Assembly: GCF_027409185.1 (NCBI RefSeq)
Contig: NC_084472.1
Span: forward strand, 89,482,427 to 89,546,426
Reading direction: 5' to 3'
Source: Cynocephalus volans
Taxonomy: Eukaryota; Chordata; Mammalia; Dermoptera; Cynocephalidae
DNA length: 64,000 nt
The translations under genes and the position numbers were made by a program. The notes below the pieces were generated by a model. It was not told where the DNA came from, did no database searches, and saw nothing but the letters and a program-made list of their open reading frames with translations. Below are positions 9,809 through 21,684 of the stretch, in pieces; within the stretch, counting starts at the first letter, position 1; each line of letters starts with the position of its first letter.

Positions 9809-11859
9809 CTAAGGGAGGGGAAGACTGGGTTCAAATCGTTGAGAACTATTAATCCCTCCAGCTGAGCAGAAGCTGTGACCATGCTTCTAATGGCAATGGC
9901 ACCACGAACCCGATCCAGAAGTCAGCCAGGCATCTGAACTGCAGAGAATAGTTCCCATCACACATAAATTATCTAATGAAACAGAAATTTCATGTAAAAA
10001 TAATCACGTTTTGTCTAAAACCACAGTGAAGTTTTGGTCTAATATAAATATTATTGCTATGGTGCCTTTTGCTTTTGAAAGTTCAGCAAATATTTAGGAA
10101 GCATGTCCCACAGACAGGGGCTGTGTCTGAGTGCTATGAAAATGTGACCCTAACCAATGCATCTCAGACCCAGGGGCTGAGCTATTACAGCAAGGGGTCT
10201 GAGAGCCCTCCTTGTGCGTGCACTGATCCTTAGAAGATGAGTATTATCCCATCCATGGGACCTTTTTCATTTTGAAAGAGGTCATCTCCTCAAAAATGCT
10301 GTGCATTACAGAAATGAATAGAGCATGGTCTCTGCTCTTGGAAGCACATCATCTACTAAAATATATTCCGAATATCATAATGATGCTATTTAGTAAGTAA
10401 ATCAGGAATGACTATTCCAGTTTAACAGAAGAAACCAAGTCACAGAAAGAGTAAATAAGTTCATTAATTCCAGTTTAACATAACAAATTATTTTTGAATA
10501 AAATACTAAGACTCAGTTCTCCTAACTTTAGATCTAGTTTTCTCTTCTCCCAGTAAACTACCCAATGTCTTAAGTTCATGGTATCTTTTTTATCCAAGAC
10601 ATCAAAGAACTTTGATCACATTACTCAAGACTTTTATCTGTGCCTAATTACATTTTAATTCTTTTCTCAGTTCAAGCGTTTCAAAACTAATTTTGCACTG
10701 AAAACTTTATTTTAGTATATTTCATAACATAGTAGACTCTGCTTAAATAACCTCCCCTTAATTGACTCTCCAAGTTGATCTATGCTAAAGACATAACCTC
10801 AGTAAAGTATCTGACAGGTGTCATTGGCATATGCAGGCTTTTCTCCAATATACCAACTTCCTTCCTCTTCAATTAGATGAGATGTTGGTTTTCCAAAGGC
10901 AGTTGTTGTTGGCCTCAAACCCACTGACACCATTTGTACTTATTGTCGACATGTAACTTAATTAAGTTTCACATGAAACAACGAAATAGGAGTCTGACAT
11001 GAAAGATACTTCTTGTTTCTATGATAACCAAATTGAGTGTTCTGGGGAAAGGCAAAAACTTAAGTGGCTGAAAAATGCTGTTGAGTTAGACTGTACTCAG
11101 AGAGCTTTACAAGTATATTAAAGCTTTCAGTCCACTTTAAGTGATCAGACACTGAAAACTGGAGATGATACATATAGGGGTGACTTATCCAAGGAAGACC
11201 CCATAAAAATCCAGTCGGCAGACCCATACATAAAGAAAAGACCTAGGTCCTACCTTTAGAAGATTGGTAAATGAATGTATATTTGCATGTTTTCCACTAA
11301 AATGTTCAATATATGGTTTAGTTTTTGCAACTCTCTGCTTTTACTAACTTTTATGATTAGAACTAACTACTGGTGTCAACCACATCAGTTAAGTGAGCTT
11401 CTACTGTGCTCTTTGACATTATCTAAAATTATCTTCAGGAATTCAGAAATTAGGATTGAAGGTCCTCCTGGATTAGACAGTGAAGCTAATTACTATTGAA
11501 TGGTTTGCTTAATTTTTTTTTTCCATAGCTGACTTTGCAGGAACCTTTTTTCAGGGTAAATTCTAAGTTAACAAATTGAAAAAAAAACCCAACTCCACTT
11601 TTCAAATCCTGCGACATCACCATGCCTCCCGAAAACAGCATCAGGGAAGGAAATGAACACATTAGTAAACTGACAGCCAATCTGAATTCAAATAAAACAT
11701 TGGCTTTATTTCCATAATGCACCAATTATTAAATCAATCGAGTCCTATTTCAAGAGCCTAAGCTTTAAACATGCTGCTGATTAGGCCATTAAGAGGGGCC
11801 GATGGGTTCTGCATGCATGAAGACCCGCTGACATTTGCCAAAGGGAGACGTAAGTAGCC
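9809..11859. other. Two kilobases without a gene; one possible ancient repeat
   Basis: No open frame of interest. The stretch about 10080-10360 (AGCAAATATTTAGGAAGC, then GAGCATGGTCTCTGCTCTTG) resembles the widespread old mammalian block with CAACAAATATTTATTGAGC followed by CCTGCCCTCATGGAGC. I regard this as a weak L2/MIR-age relic. The rest holds nothing that I can support. Confidence 0.35.
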
Positions 11860-12600
11860 AATAAACTCAACCTCACTAGCAATGGTAAAAATGCCAACTA
11901 AAACAACTAGAAAATGCCATGTTTCATGTATCAGATGAACAAAATTTAAAAGAATACAATAACCTGTGTTAGTTAGAATGTGGAGACATGGATACTCTTC
12001 TACTCTGTGGGTGGAAGGGTATATTGACACTATTTTCAAGGAAAGTTGGCATGATATTAAAATCATAAATACTCTTCAACTCAGAAATTCTGCTTCTTGT
12101 AATACTTATACATGTGCACAAAGAGGCATGTATAAGGATTTCATTGCTTCATGTTTGAAATCATGAAAGTTTGAACACAACCTAAAAATCAGCAACCAGA
12201 GAACATTGATATCAATTATATGCATCTATAGAATGAATATGTTGCAGCAATTAAAGAAAACAAGTTAAGTCTAACATGAAAAGCTCTCAAGGACATACAA
12301 TTTAGTGGAGGGGGGTAGGAGTAAGCTGTGGGATAAGATATAGTATGACACAGCTTATGTTTCTGAGCAAAAAACCATGCGACTTACATGAACAAAAATA
12401 TTAATGCACGAAAATGCATTGAAAAAGGTCTAGAAGAATCCATGTGAAACCAACAACGGTGTCTACCTCCGGAGAGAGGATTGGGATTCAGGTGGTGGTC
12501 AAGATGCATTTTGCTTATCTTTTTGTTTTATTTCTATAACTGGAAATTATGTATTTCCATCATGTGTTACTCACACATTTTTAAAAATTATAGATAAAAA
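11860..12600 (+). mobile_element. Old L1 3' fragment (L1M type), decayed
   Basis: The order matches the end of an old L1 ORF2 and its 3' UTR: AATGTGGAGACATGGATACTC, GGGTGGAAGGGTATATTGAC, CTCAGAAATTCTGCTTCTTG, CAAAGAGGCATGTATAAGG, AATGAATATGTTGCAGC, then ACGGTGTCTACCTCCGGAG. Many stops and gaps, so not coding. Confidence 0.65.
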
Positions 12601-13040
12601 GCACCAGGAAAAAAAGGCAGAGTACTCAAACAGGTTAAACACAAAAGGAGAAACAGAAATGCCCCACAAAATATGAAAAAAAGTTCCAAAAATATTTTTG
12701 AAGAGATTTTTTAAGAACTAATGATAACTCTTTTTGGATGCTAAAACTATGAATGATTTATTTTTATCTTCTCTTTCTACTCTTTTTTATTTTGCCAGTT
12801 TTCTATAATGGAAATGCATATAAGATATTTTAAAGGGCTGAGAAATGGTTGGTAAATCCTAACTAGCAAGTTGCGCCTTTAGTTTTTTCCTCTGCTAGGG
12901 AGGTTATAGTCCATTTGGAGTATGTAGAAATTTCGGATGAAAACCTCCGTTGAAGAGTGATATTTGAGGTGAGTGGCCCTCTCCTGATGTCATATGACAG
13001 ACCAACAGTGTTGTGCTGAAAACAACTCCAAAAAAAGTTA

Positions 13041-13046
13041 AAATTT
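13041..13046 (+). repeat. 6-bp target duplication, left copy
   Basis: AAATTT immediately before the LTR start; repeated at 13564-13569. Confidence 0.7.
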
Positions 13047-13563
13047 TGTCGGGCCTGAAAAACTAACGCCACCTTAAGTGACGTTACAAGTGGCGCCATT
13101 ATGGGCCCACAAGGGTGTATTAATGTGGCAACCTAAGACAGCGCCAGGAGGAAGTAGGGTGGGGGTGTCTGCGGGAACCTTGCCTTAGCCCTTATTGGCC
13201 AAATACACGCTTCCGTGCTCCTGGACACTGCGTGATTGCAATAGCTAGGCATTGAGACAGGATGCATGCCCTTGACCTTTAAGCTGATAGGATTATGTAA
13301 AAAACCTCCCTTCCCCATTTGCCTTTAAAAGCAAGTGCTTGTGTGATAATAAACAGAACTGCTCGACAGAACCCCCGCTGCCTCTGAGTGTCCTTTAACT
13401 GGGCTGGTTGGGGCCGGCGGTGTGCTCACCTCTCTTCACGGCTCTCTTCCCCCCGTTTCCTTCCAAAGGGGACAGGAGGGAAAGAGGAAGCCCGGGCCAT
13501 TTGCTCGCCCACCGAAAGGAATGAGGCTAGGGCTGTTTGGGTCAGCCAGTGGTGGACCCGACA
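13047..13563 (+). mobile_element. Solo LTR of an endogenous retrovirus, 517 bp, class II-like
   Basis: Starts TGTCGGG and ends CCCGACA, perfect 7-bp inverted termini of TG...CA type, flanked by AAATTT on both sides. A 6-bp duplication is typical of betaretrovirus-like (class II, ERVK) insertions. Inside are a TATA-like TTTAAAA (13324-13330) and AATAAA (13348-13353), followed by a CT- then GA-rich segment, which sets the plus orientation. No internal viral genes flank it, so it is a recombined solo LTR. The exact family is not recognised. The clean ends suggest that it is not very old. Confidence 0.82.
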
Positions 13564-13569
13564 AAATTT
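13564..13569 (+). repeat. 6-bp target duplication, right copy
   Basis: AAATTT, identical to 13041-13046. Confidence 0.7.
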
Positions 13570-13607
13570 AAATTTAAAAAAGTGCCCTGATTTGTAGTGT
13601 TTGCTGA

Positions 13608-14055
13608 TTTCCGTGGTGTTATGTGTTGAATTGTGTCTCTGAAAAAGATAAGTTGAAATCCTAACCCTCATTACCTCAGAAGGTGGCCTTATTTGGAAAT
13701 AGGGTCATTGTAAATGTAATTAGTTAAGATGAGGAGTAGAGTAGGCCCTTAATCCAATATGACTGGTGTCCTTCTAAGAGGAGACACAGAGACACAAACA
13801 CACACAGGGAGAATGTCATGTGACCATTGAGGCAGAGATTGGAGTGATGTGTCTATAAGCTAAGGAGTGCCAAGGATCACTACCACCAGAAGTTAGAAAA
13901 AGGCAAAGAAAAATTCTACCCAGTCTCCGAGGGAACATAGCCCTAGTGACCCCTTGATTTCAGACTTCTAGCCTCCAGAACTATAAGAGAATAAATTTCT
14001 GTTGTTTAAAGCCACCCTCTTTGTTTTGGTAGCCATAGGAACCTAATACACCTAG
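13608..14055 (+). mobile_element. Old LTR, MLT1/MaLR-like
   Basis: Carries the common MaLR landmarks in order: TGTGTTGAATTGTGTCTC, GAAATCCTAACCCTCATTAC, GGCCTTATTTGGAAATAGGG, CCAATATGACTGGTGTCC, GACACAGAGACACA, ACTTCTAGCCTCCAGAAC, AATAAATTTCTGTTG and AACCTAATACAC. These are diverged but complete in order. Family name from memory. Confidence 0.8.
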
Positions 14056-14614
14056 TGTAAAGATTTCCATCATGGCCAATTGACATGATGTCACCAAATG
14101 CAGAGTTGGGAAGGGATGTGTACAACTGATTCCTGTGGGCCCACACAAGCCAGCTCTGGCATACCACTGGACAGAAGACTTGGGGCTAATCCAAGGTATA
14201 GAGAGTTCTAAGTTTGTTCTGAGAAGAATTTGACATATATTTGACTGAGAACCTTCTAGAATTACCATCAATGGACATTGCCTTATATTGCATGCACTCT
14301 AGCATTTTAAATCTCCATCTTGGGTTCAAGGAGTACATTAACCTAATTCAGTTCTAGAGAAGCAAGTTGGATCATGAATGTAAAAGTACCTGATTACTAT
14401 TCAGATATCAACAACACGAGGAAGAATAATTCAAGTTACTCTGTTGAGATTAATTCCTATGTACATCCAGACTGCTTCAGTTTGGAGTTTTAAAACCACT
14501 CAGCATTTATATAACTTGGATTAAGAGAGACAAACACCCAGTGATACTGGAAAAAACAGTAGTGTCAGGACACTAGGGCTTCCTGCAGAACCTCTCCTCT
14601 TGTGGCCATCCATG
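14056..14614. other. No gene or repeat assigned
   Basis: Ordinary-looking sequence without long open frames, tails or recognisable repeat cores. Confidence 0.4.
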
Positions 14615-14840
14615 CAGTGAGGAAGGGGCTTTGGCGTCGGTCAGACCTGGATTCAAATTCCAGCTCTGCCACTTACAGCCTTTGTGAGCTGGGACAAACA
14701 ACTTAACATCTGTAGCCTCAGTGTCCTCCTCCGTAAAAAAGTGATAATAATACAACTTAACTCAAAGGGCAGTGATGAGGATTAACATACTTAACACAAT
14801 TCCTGGCACATGATAAACATTCCGTAAACAGTAAGTCAGC
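14615..14840 (+). mobile_element. MIR SINE
   Basis: Core features in order: CAGACCTGGATTCAAATTCC, CAGCTCTGCCACTTACAGC, GTGAGCTGGGACAAAC, CTTAACATCTGTAGCCTCAG, GATGAGGATTAA and CCTGGCACATGATAAAC. This is an ancient tRNA-derived SINE shared by all mammals. Confidence 0.88.
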
Positions 14841-15869
14841 TGTGGTGACAACTCCCTGACCTGCGCACCCAGAGTCCAGCGGCAGAGGCCTGTTCAGCAG
14901 GTCTGGCTGCAGATAAGGAGCGAGTGAGGTGCCCTGTGCCCTGGTCTCTGCTGTGTGGCTCCTTGCACTGGGAGAACACCTGCCACTCTCTGTCTGGTTT
15001 AAACTCTGTTTCTTCCCATTGAATAAGAGGCCTGAACGCATCCGAAGTTCATTCACCGCTGGCCAAAGCAAATGTGCAGTGTTGAGAGGAAGTAATAGCT
15101 GTGAAAGATGAAGACCAAACCAGAGAGCGTCTCTGAAGGAGTCGGTGGAGCTGCTTCCACAGGCTTGGAAGCCAAGCTTTGCCACACTTGGGGCAAGTGC
15201 GGTGGCCCTGGGCGGGGCTGGTTGGCAGCGGGTGGCAATTATCTGCTTACCTGGGAAGTGCAGAATATATCTTATCTGATTACCAGGGAATTGCTGAGGA
15301 GACTTTTTCTTTGCAGTTTAAAATGTAGAGACCCAGATGATGCTGGTTGTTGCAAGTGGCTGAGGGGGATGTAAGTATAGCTTGTTCAGTTTTTTCTAAC
15401 TTTATATAGGCTTGAAATTCTCCATAATAAAAACCAAAAGCTAAAGCAAATAATTAAAAAACAAACAAAAAATTAAAAAACAACTAACGACCAGGAATAT
15501 TTTCCTCTCAATCTCTTTTAAGAAGCCCACCATCACTTCACCATCCATATAATCATTAAAATTTTTATAAGGACTGTGTTCCTCATTGTACTAAGTTGCC
15601 ATACAAAAGAAACCACACACACATAGCTCCGTGATTCCTAAAGCTCTGAAGTTCCTTATTAGTTAAGGATAAAAAGTGCTCTTCAGATTTATCCATCAGA
15701 TTGCATCCCGTCTCTGCTGGAACCCTTCGATAGATTTCCAGGGTAATGTCTGCTCCTTTGAAAGGAGTACGAGGTCGTTTATGATGAGGCTCAAACACAC
15801 ACATATAACCCCCGTTTGTAATATCCCATCTCCTGTTTCCTACCCTTCTCTCTCCAGCCATACGGAATG
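14841..15869. other. No gene assigned; one A-rich tract
   Basis: About 15422-15482 is A-rich (CCATAATAAAAACC, then AATTAAAAAACAAAC) without a clear element body or target duplication. The rest holds no supported feature. Confidence 0.4.
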
Positions 15870-16212
15870 ATGCGCCATTTCTTGGAGGCTCCCTGACCCT
15901 CACCTGTTTCCATTTCCTGGAATGCTCTACTCCCCCACTCCCCAGCCCCCAGGCTCCCTCGCACACATGCCTGCCCATTCATTACCTACTCACCCTGCAA
16001 GTCAGACCTGAAGACTTGTCTCCTCTGCTAGGGCTTCCTGACCCCTCAGTGGACCCTCTTCGATGCTCACACATTATACGTGGTCATGACCCTCTATCAT
16101 AATGTTTATCATTGATTATTATAATTGTAAGCCTCTTAAAAGTAGAGGTGATTTTTTCTTGTTTGTTTCCCCGGTCTTGGCACATAGTAGATATGTAAAT
16201 ACTATTTAATGA
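15870..16212 (+). mobile_element. L2 LINE 3' fragment
   Basis: Typical L2 3' end order: AGGGCTTCCTGACCCCTCAG, a short AT-rich part, AATTGTAAGCCTCTTAAAAG, GGTCTTGGCACATAGTAG and ACTATTTAATGAA. Ancient, non-coding. Confidence 0.75.
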
Positions 16213-16440
16213 AAACCAAAGATTTATAAAACACTTGGCAGTTTATAAAGCATTTTCAAGTTTATTATTTCTGTTGATTCTTGAAACATCTCAATTTTTA
16301 CCCATTATGAGGTTTTATCATCATCCCAATTACTCTGCAAATGAGGAAGCTAAAGTTCATGGAGGGGAAGTAACTTGGCCTGAGCTATTCAGCTGGTGTA
16401 CGGTCAGGCTGGGCTGCAAAGCTCGGATCTACTGAATATA
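16213..16440 (-). mobile_element. MIR SINE, minus strand
   Basis: Reverse-complement MIR order: CAGTTTATAAAGCATTTTC, CAATTTTTACCCATTATGAG, CAAATGAGGAAGCTAAAG, GGGGAAGTAACTTGGCC, GAGCTATTCAGCTGG and AGCTCGGATC. Confidence 0.75.
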
Positions 16441-17809
16441 AAGCTGAGAGACAGAGAGGAGCAGCCTAAGAATGGAAACCTCAACAGACTACCACTAATC
16501 TTTCTAATTCCTGGTGTTCATCAGATGCTTGTCTCCCTGAAAATTTTAAAATAACCCACAGTGCCTCTGTAACTTTGCTGTGTCACCCCAAGGTGCCTCA
16601 GCACTCAATTTGGGAATCATAGCTCCAATCAAAGAAACGGGGCTCTACTCTAATTAAAAGAAACAGTCTCCTTTTGGGAAAAAGATGTTTATATCACAGT
16701 TATTTATATAAATTTTAAAGATATGCACTTATAATGGTAATATTGAGGGTGTATTTTAATGCCATAGTTTTAAAACTCAAATAATTCTGTTAATCTGAAA
16801 CATTGCAAAATATTGCTGAGAGTGTTGTTTGGTTTACTGGTACCATCATTATAGAGCACAAAAGAAATTCTGATAGTATTATGAGAAATACCGTAGCTCT
16901 GATTAATACCTACATATATAAAAAACTCATTCTATTGACAATAACTTTTACAGCTATCATTGAAATTCAAAGATTAGAAATAAATTCATCACCAGAAAAC
17001 GTATAAGAATTATTTAACCTTATTGTTGAGAATCACGTACTTGCATTTTATTGAATAGCATACCAGTTATTAGAATAAAGTTTGAAACAGCAATTGGAAG
17101 AACAGCTTTAATGTAAAAAGTTTCATTTTTAGAGTTGTCCCATAACTAAGCTGTTGGAAATAATCCAAGTTTGTGAAAGTTTTTCACTAAGTGTTCTGCG
17201 GTGTCCCTACTTTAAACCCAAACAATTGCAAACTCTTCATAAGCTGTTGTAATGCTGGCTCCACTGATAGATTAATTAAATTCCCCTTCTTTAAAGTCTT
17301 AAGCCACAAAATATTTGTTACATTGCTCATAGGAATGAATGGACATGGATGGGCCACCCAAAGATTATCCTGTTCAGGATCATCAATTTAATTGTATTTC
17401 TTGCTTATACAGGTCAGTAGTTACAAAGACCAAAATGTCAAATTGCATAGATATCGGGGCTAGAGCAGCAGGAGGTTGTCTATAAAAACACAAGCACCTC
17501 AGGGAATTGAGAGAGGAAGCAGAAAATAATTAATATCTGCCAGAAGTGATCTACAGGATATGGGATATAAGATGTAATTGGCCAAGAAGAAGAGAATTAG
17601 AAGAAATGATGCTCATGCAAGTTTATTTTTATGAAATAGCCAGAAGGCCACAAATGGATACTCACACTAGGTAGAATGATCAGAAAAGAAACCATACACT
17701 TGACACATAGATATGGGACTGAGGGAGAATTAATTTTAGCTTTAACTTTAAAATAATTTCAATTAATTTTTATTTTGTTTTACTTTTTAAAACCTTTTAA
17801 TTTTAGAAA
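16441..17809. other. AT-rich stretch without a supported feature
   Basis: About 1.4 kb with no recognisable coding frame, RNA gene or repeat core. Confidence 0.4.
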
Positions 17810-18102
17810 AGCTTTAGTTTTTATTGTGGTCAAATATACATGACATAAACTTACCATTTTAAGCACTTTTAATTGTATAGTTTGGTGACACTAAGTACAA
17901 TCACATTGCTGTATGACCATCACCACTGTCCATCTCCAGAAACTTTTCAACTTCCCAAATTGAACTCTATCCATTAAACAATAATCCCTCATGACCCTCT
18001 CCCCCAAGCCCCTTGCAACCACCATTCTACTTTCTGTCTCTACTAATTTGGCTGTTCTAGGTACCTCGTATTAGGGGAATCATAAAGTATTTGTCTTATG
18101 TT
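17810..18102 (-). mobile_element. Old L1 3' UTR fragment (outer host copy, left part)
   Basis: Reads as an old L1 backwards: TATACATGACATAAACTTACC, GACCATCACCACTGTCCATC, CCATTAAACAATAATCCC, CTAGGTACCTCG and AAGTATTTGTCTTATG. It resumes at about 19499 after the inserted plus-strand L1, but a middle part of roughly 200 bp is missing. Confidence 0.75.
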
Positions 18103-19498
18103 CATGGGTTGGAAGAATTAACATCACCAAAATATCCGTATTACCCATAGCAATCTACACATTCAATGTAATTCCTGTCAAAATACCAATGACGTTCTTC
18201 ACAGAAATAGAAAAATAGATCTTAAAATTTGCATGGAATCACAAAAGACCCTGTATAGAGAAAACAGTCTTGAACAAAAAGAACAAAATTAGAGGCAACA
18301 CACTTCCTGACTTCAAAATATACTATAAAGCTATAGTAACAAAAACGCATGGTACTGGCATAAAAATAGACAGATTGACCAGTGGAATAGAAAAGAGAAC
18401 CCCGAAGTAAACCCACGCACAGCCAGCTGATTTTCAGCAAAGGTGCCAAGAATACAGTGGCGAAAGGACAGTCTCTTCAATAAATGGTGCTGGGAAAACT
18501 GATTTTCACAGGCAGAAGTTTGAAACTAGACCACTATCTCTCACCATACACAAAAATCAACTCAAAATTGATTAAAGATCTAGATTTAAGAGCCAAAACT
18601 ATGAAACTACTAGAAGAAAACAGAGGGGAAATGCTACACAAAATAGTACTGGGTAGTGCTTTTTTGAGTGAGACTACAAAGACACAGGTAGCTAAAGCAA
18701 AAATACACAAATGGGACTACATCAAACTGAGAAGCTCTGCACAGCAAGGGACACTATCAGCAAAGTGAAGTGACAGCCTACAGAATGGTAGAAAATGTTT
18801 GCAAACTGCATACCAGATGAGGGGCTAATATCCAGAAAATGTAAGGAATTCAAACAATTCAACAGCAATAAACCAAATTAAAACATGGGTAGAGGACCTG
18901 AACAGACATTTCTCAAAAGAAGACATACAAATGGCCAACAGGCACGTGAAAAAATGCTCAACATCACTAATCATCTGGGAAATGCAGATTAAAATCGCAA
19001 TGAGATATCACCTTACTCCAGTTAGAATGGCTGTTATCAACAATACAGAAAGTAACAAATGCTGGCAAAGATGCTGAGAAAACAGAACTCTCCTACATTG
19101 CTGGTGGGAATATAAACTGGTAAAGCCATTGTGGAAAGCAGTATAGGAGGTTCCTCAGAGAACTAAAAATAGACCTACCTTATGACCCAGCTATCCCACT
19201 ACTGGGTATATACCCAAGGTAAACAAAATCGGTATATCAAAAAGACACCTGCACTCCTATGTTTATGGCAGCACCATTCACAGTAGCCAAGAGATGGAAT
19301 CAACCTAAATATCCATCAATGGATGAATGGATTAAAAAAACAACCTTGGTATGTATACATAATGGAATACTATTCAACTATTTAAAAAGTGATGTCCTAT
19401 CATTTGCAGCAGCATGGATGGAACTGGAAACCATCATGTTAAGTGAAGTAAATAATAAAATAAAAATAAATTAAATTAAATTAAAAAACAAACAAACA
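18103..19498 (+). pseudogene. 5'-truncated L1 with dead ORF2 C-terminal region
   Basis: The plus strand encodes scattered ORF2 motifs: a start near ATGGGTTGGAAGAATTAAC, then [20 protein letters not shown] and KWDYIKLRS at 18484-18768, then SMDEWIKKTTLVCIHNGILF and METIMLSEVN at 19259-19474. Stops and frameshifts separate them. It lies inside an old minus-strand L1. Right after the ORF2 end (LSEVNNKIKIN) comes an A-rich TAAAATAAAAATAAA-type tail instead of a normal 3' UTR; the same end is found at the minus-strand L1 of 32320-34640. Confidence 0.9.
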
Positions 19499-20070
19499 GA
19501 TATCTGTTCAAGTCCCTGCTTTCAATACTTTTGGGTATATATACACAGAAGCAGAATTGCAGGTTCATACGGTAATTCTGTTTCAGTTTTTGAGGAACTG
19601 TCGTGTAGTTTTCTGCAGTGGCTCTACCATTTTATATTCCCACCAGCAATGCACAAGGTTCCAATTTGGATACATCTTTACCAACACTTGCTATTTTCTG
19701 GGGTTTTTTTTTATATATGTATGTAATAGCCATTCTAATGAGTATAAAGTGGCATCTCATTGTGGTTTTGATTTGCATTTTCTCATGATTAGGGATGTTT
19801 AGCATCTTTTTATGTGCTTGATGGTCATTTGTATATCTTCTTTGGAAAAATGTCTATTCAAGTCCTTTGCCCATTTTTTAATCATGCTGTTGTTGTCGTG
19901 CAGTTGTAGTAATTCTTTACATATTCTGGATATCAATCCCTTATCATATATATTATTTGAAATATTTTCTCCTATAGGTTGACTGTTTTTCTTTTGTTGC
20001 CAGTGCTTTTGGTGTCAGAAAGCTTTTAGTCTTTAATTTTAAATTTGTCATATCTCCTGTCTCATAAGTA
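19499..20070 (-). mobile_element. Old L1 fragment (outer host copy, right part)
   Basis: Antisense relics of ORF2: CAAGTCCCTGCTTTCAATAC, TTTTGGGTATATATACAC, TTATATTCCCACCAGCAATG, CATCTCATTGTGGTTTTG, TCTTTGGAAAAATGTC and TTTCTCCTATAGGTTGAC, in the usual backward order. Decayed. Confidence 0.85.
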
Positions 20071-20178
20071 CCACTGGACAGGTCCTTCTATGTGCTAAGC
20101 TTCTGTCAGAGGTCAATGTGTTTTGAAATGGAGACCAAGCTAATGGCACAATTGGATTGGAGAACTAAGGTTATCATT

Positions 20179-20194
20179 AAAAGTTCCTGATACA
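20179..20194 (+). repeat. 16-bp target duplication, left copy
   Basis: AAAAGTTCCTGATACA; the identical copy lies at 21868-21883 directly after the poly(A) tail of the young L1. Confidence 0.9.
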
Positions 20195-20218
20195 TCTTCT
20201 TGTATCCTCTCTAATTTG

Positions 20219-21628
20219 CTTGGAAGAATCAACATAGTGAAAATGTCCATACTACCCAAAGTGATATACAAATTCAATGCAATCCCCATCAAAATTCCAA
20301 AGACATTTTTCTCAGAAATGGAAAAAACTATTCAGACATTTATATGGAACAATAAAAGACCACGAATAGCCAAAGCAATGCTCAGCAAAAAAAATAAAGC
20401 TGGAGGCATAACACTACCTGACTTTAAGCTATACTACAAAGCTATAATAACCAAAACAGTATGGTACTGGCATAAAAACAGACACACTGACCAATGGAAT
20501 AGAATAGAGAATCCAGAAATCAACCCACACACTTACTTCCATCTGATCTTTGACAAAGGCACCAAGCCTATTCACTGGGGAAGGGACTGCCTCTTCAGCA
20601 AGTGGTGTTGGGATAACTGGATATCGATATGCAGGAGAATGAAACTAGATCCATACCTCTCACCGTATACTAAAATCAACTCAAAATGGATTAAGGATTT
20701 AAATATACACCCTGAAACAATAAAACTTCTTAAAGAAAACATAGGGGAAACCCTTCAGGAAATAGGACTGGGCACAGACTTCATGAATACGACCCCAAAA
20801 GCACGGGCAACCAAAGGAAAAATAAACAAATGGGATTTTATCAAACTAAGAAGCTTCTGCACAGCAAAAGAAACAATTAAAAGAGTTAAAAGACAACCAA
20901 CAGAGTGGGAGAAAATATTTGCAAAATATACATCTGACAAAGGATTAATATCCAGAATATATAAGGAACTCAAACAACTTTACAAGAAGAAAACAAGCAA
21001 CCCAATTAAAAAATGGGCAAAAGAGCTAAGTAGGCATTTCTCTAAGGAAGATATCCAAATGGCCAACAGACATATGAAAAAATGCTCAACATCACTCAGC
21101 ATCCGGGAAATGCAAATCAAAATCACATTGAGATTCCATCTAACCCCAGTTAGGATGGCTAAAATCCAAAAGACTATGAACGATAAATGCTGGCGAGGCT
21201 GCGGAGAAAAAGGAACTCTCATACATTGTTGGTGGGACTGCAAAATGGTGCAGCCTCTATGGAAAATGGTATGGAGGTTCCTTAAACAATTGCAAATAGA
21301 TCTACCATACGACCCAGCCATCCCACTGTTGGGAATATACCCAGAGGAATGGAAATCATCAAGTCGAAGGTATACCTATTCCCCAATGTTCATCGCAGCC
21401 CTCTTTACAATAGCCAAGAGTTGGAACCAGCCCAAATGCCCATCATCAGATGAGTGGATACGGAAAATGTGGTACATCTACACAATGGAATACTACTCAG
21501 CTATAAAAACGAATGAAATACTGCCATTTGCAACAACATGGATGGACCTTGAGAGAATTATATTAAGTGAAACAAGTCAGGCACAGAAAGAGAAATACCA
21601 CATGTTCTCACTTATTGGAGGGAGCTAA
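20219..21628 (+). pseudogene. L1 ORF2p C-terminal part, open but headless
   Basis: About 469 codons remain open from [20 protein letters not shown] to the stop after LIGGS. The frame has no ATG at its start because the insertion is truncated, so it is not a gene by itself. It contains the C-terminal Cys/His motif C-X3-C-X7-H-X4-C (21188-21241, in CWRGCGEKG and LIHCWWDC) that is conserved in L1 ORF2p and needed for retrotransposition in human L1. This segment also shows what the first L1's missing end probably looks like. Nuclease and polymerase domains are absent. Confidence 0.9.
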
Positions 21629-21642
21629 ACATTAATATATAA

Positions 21643-21684
<42 letters not shown>

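Noticed and set aside
20216..21628. 470-codon frame as a stand-alone gene
   Set aside because: It is the 3' part of L1 ORF2 after a 5' inversion; the apparent start is a TTG at the inversion junction, not a real start codon.
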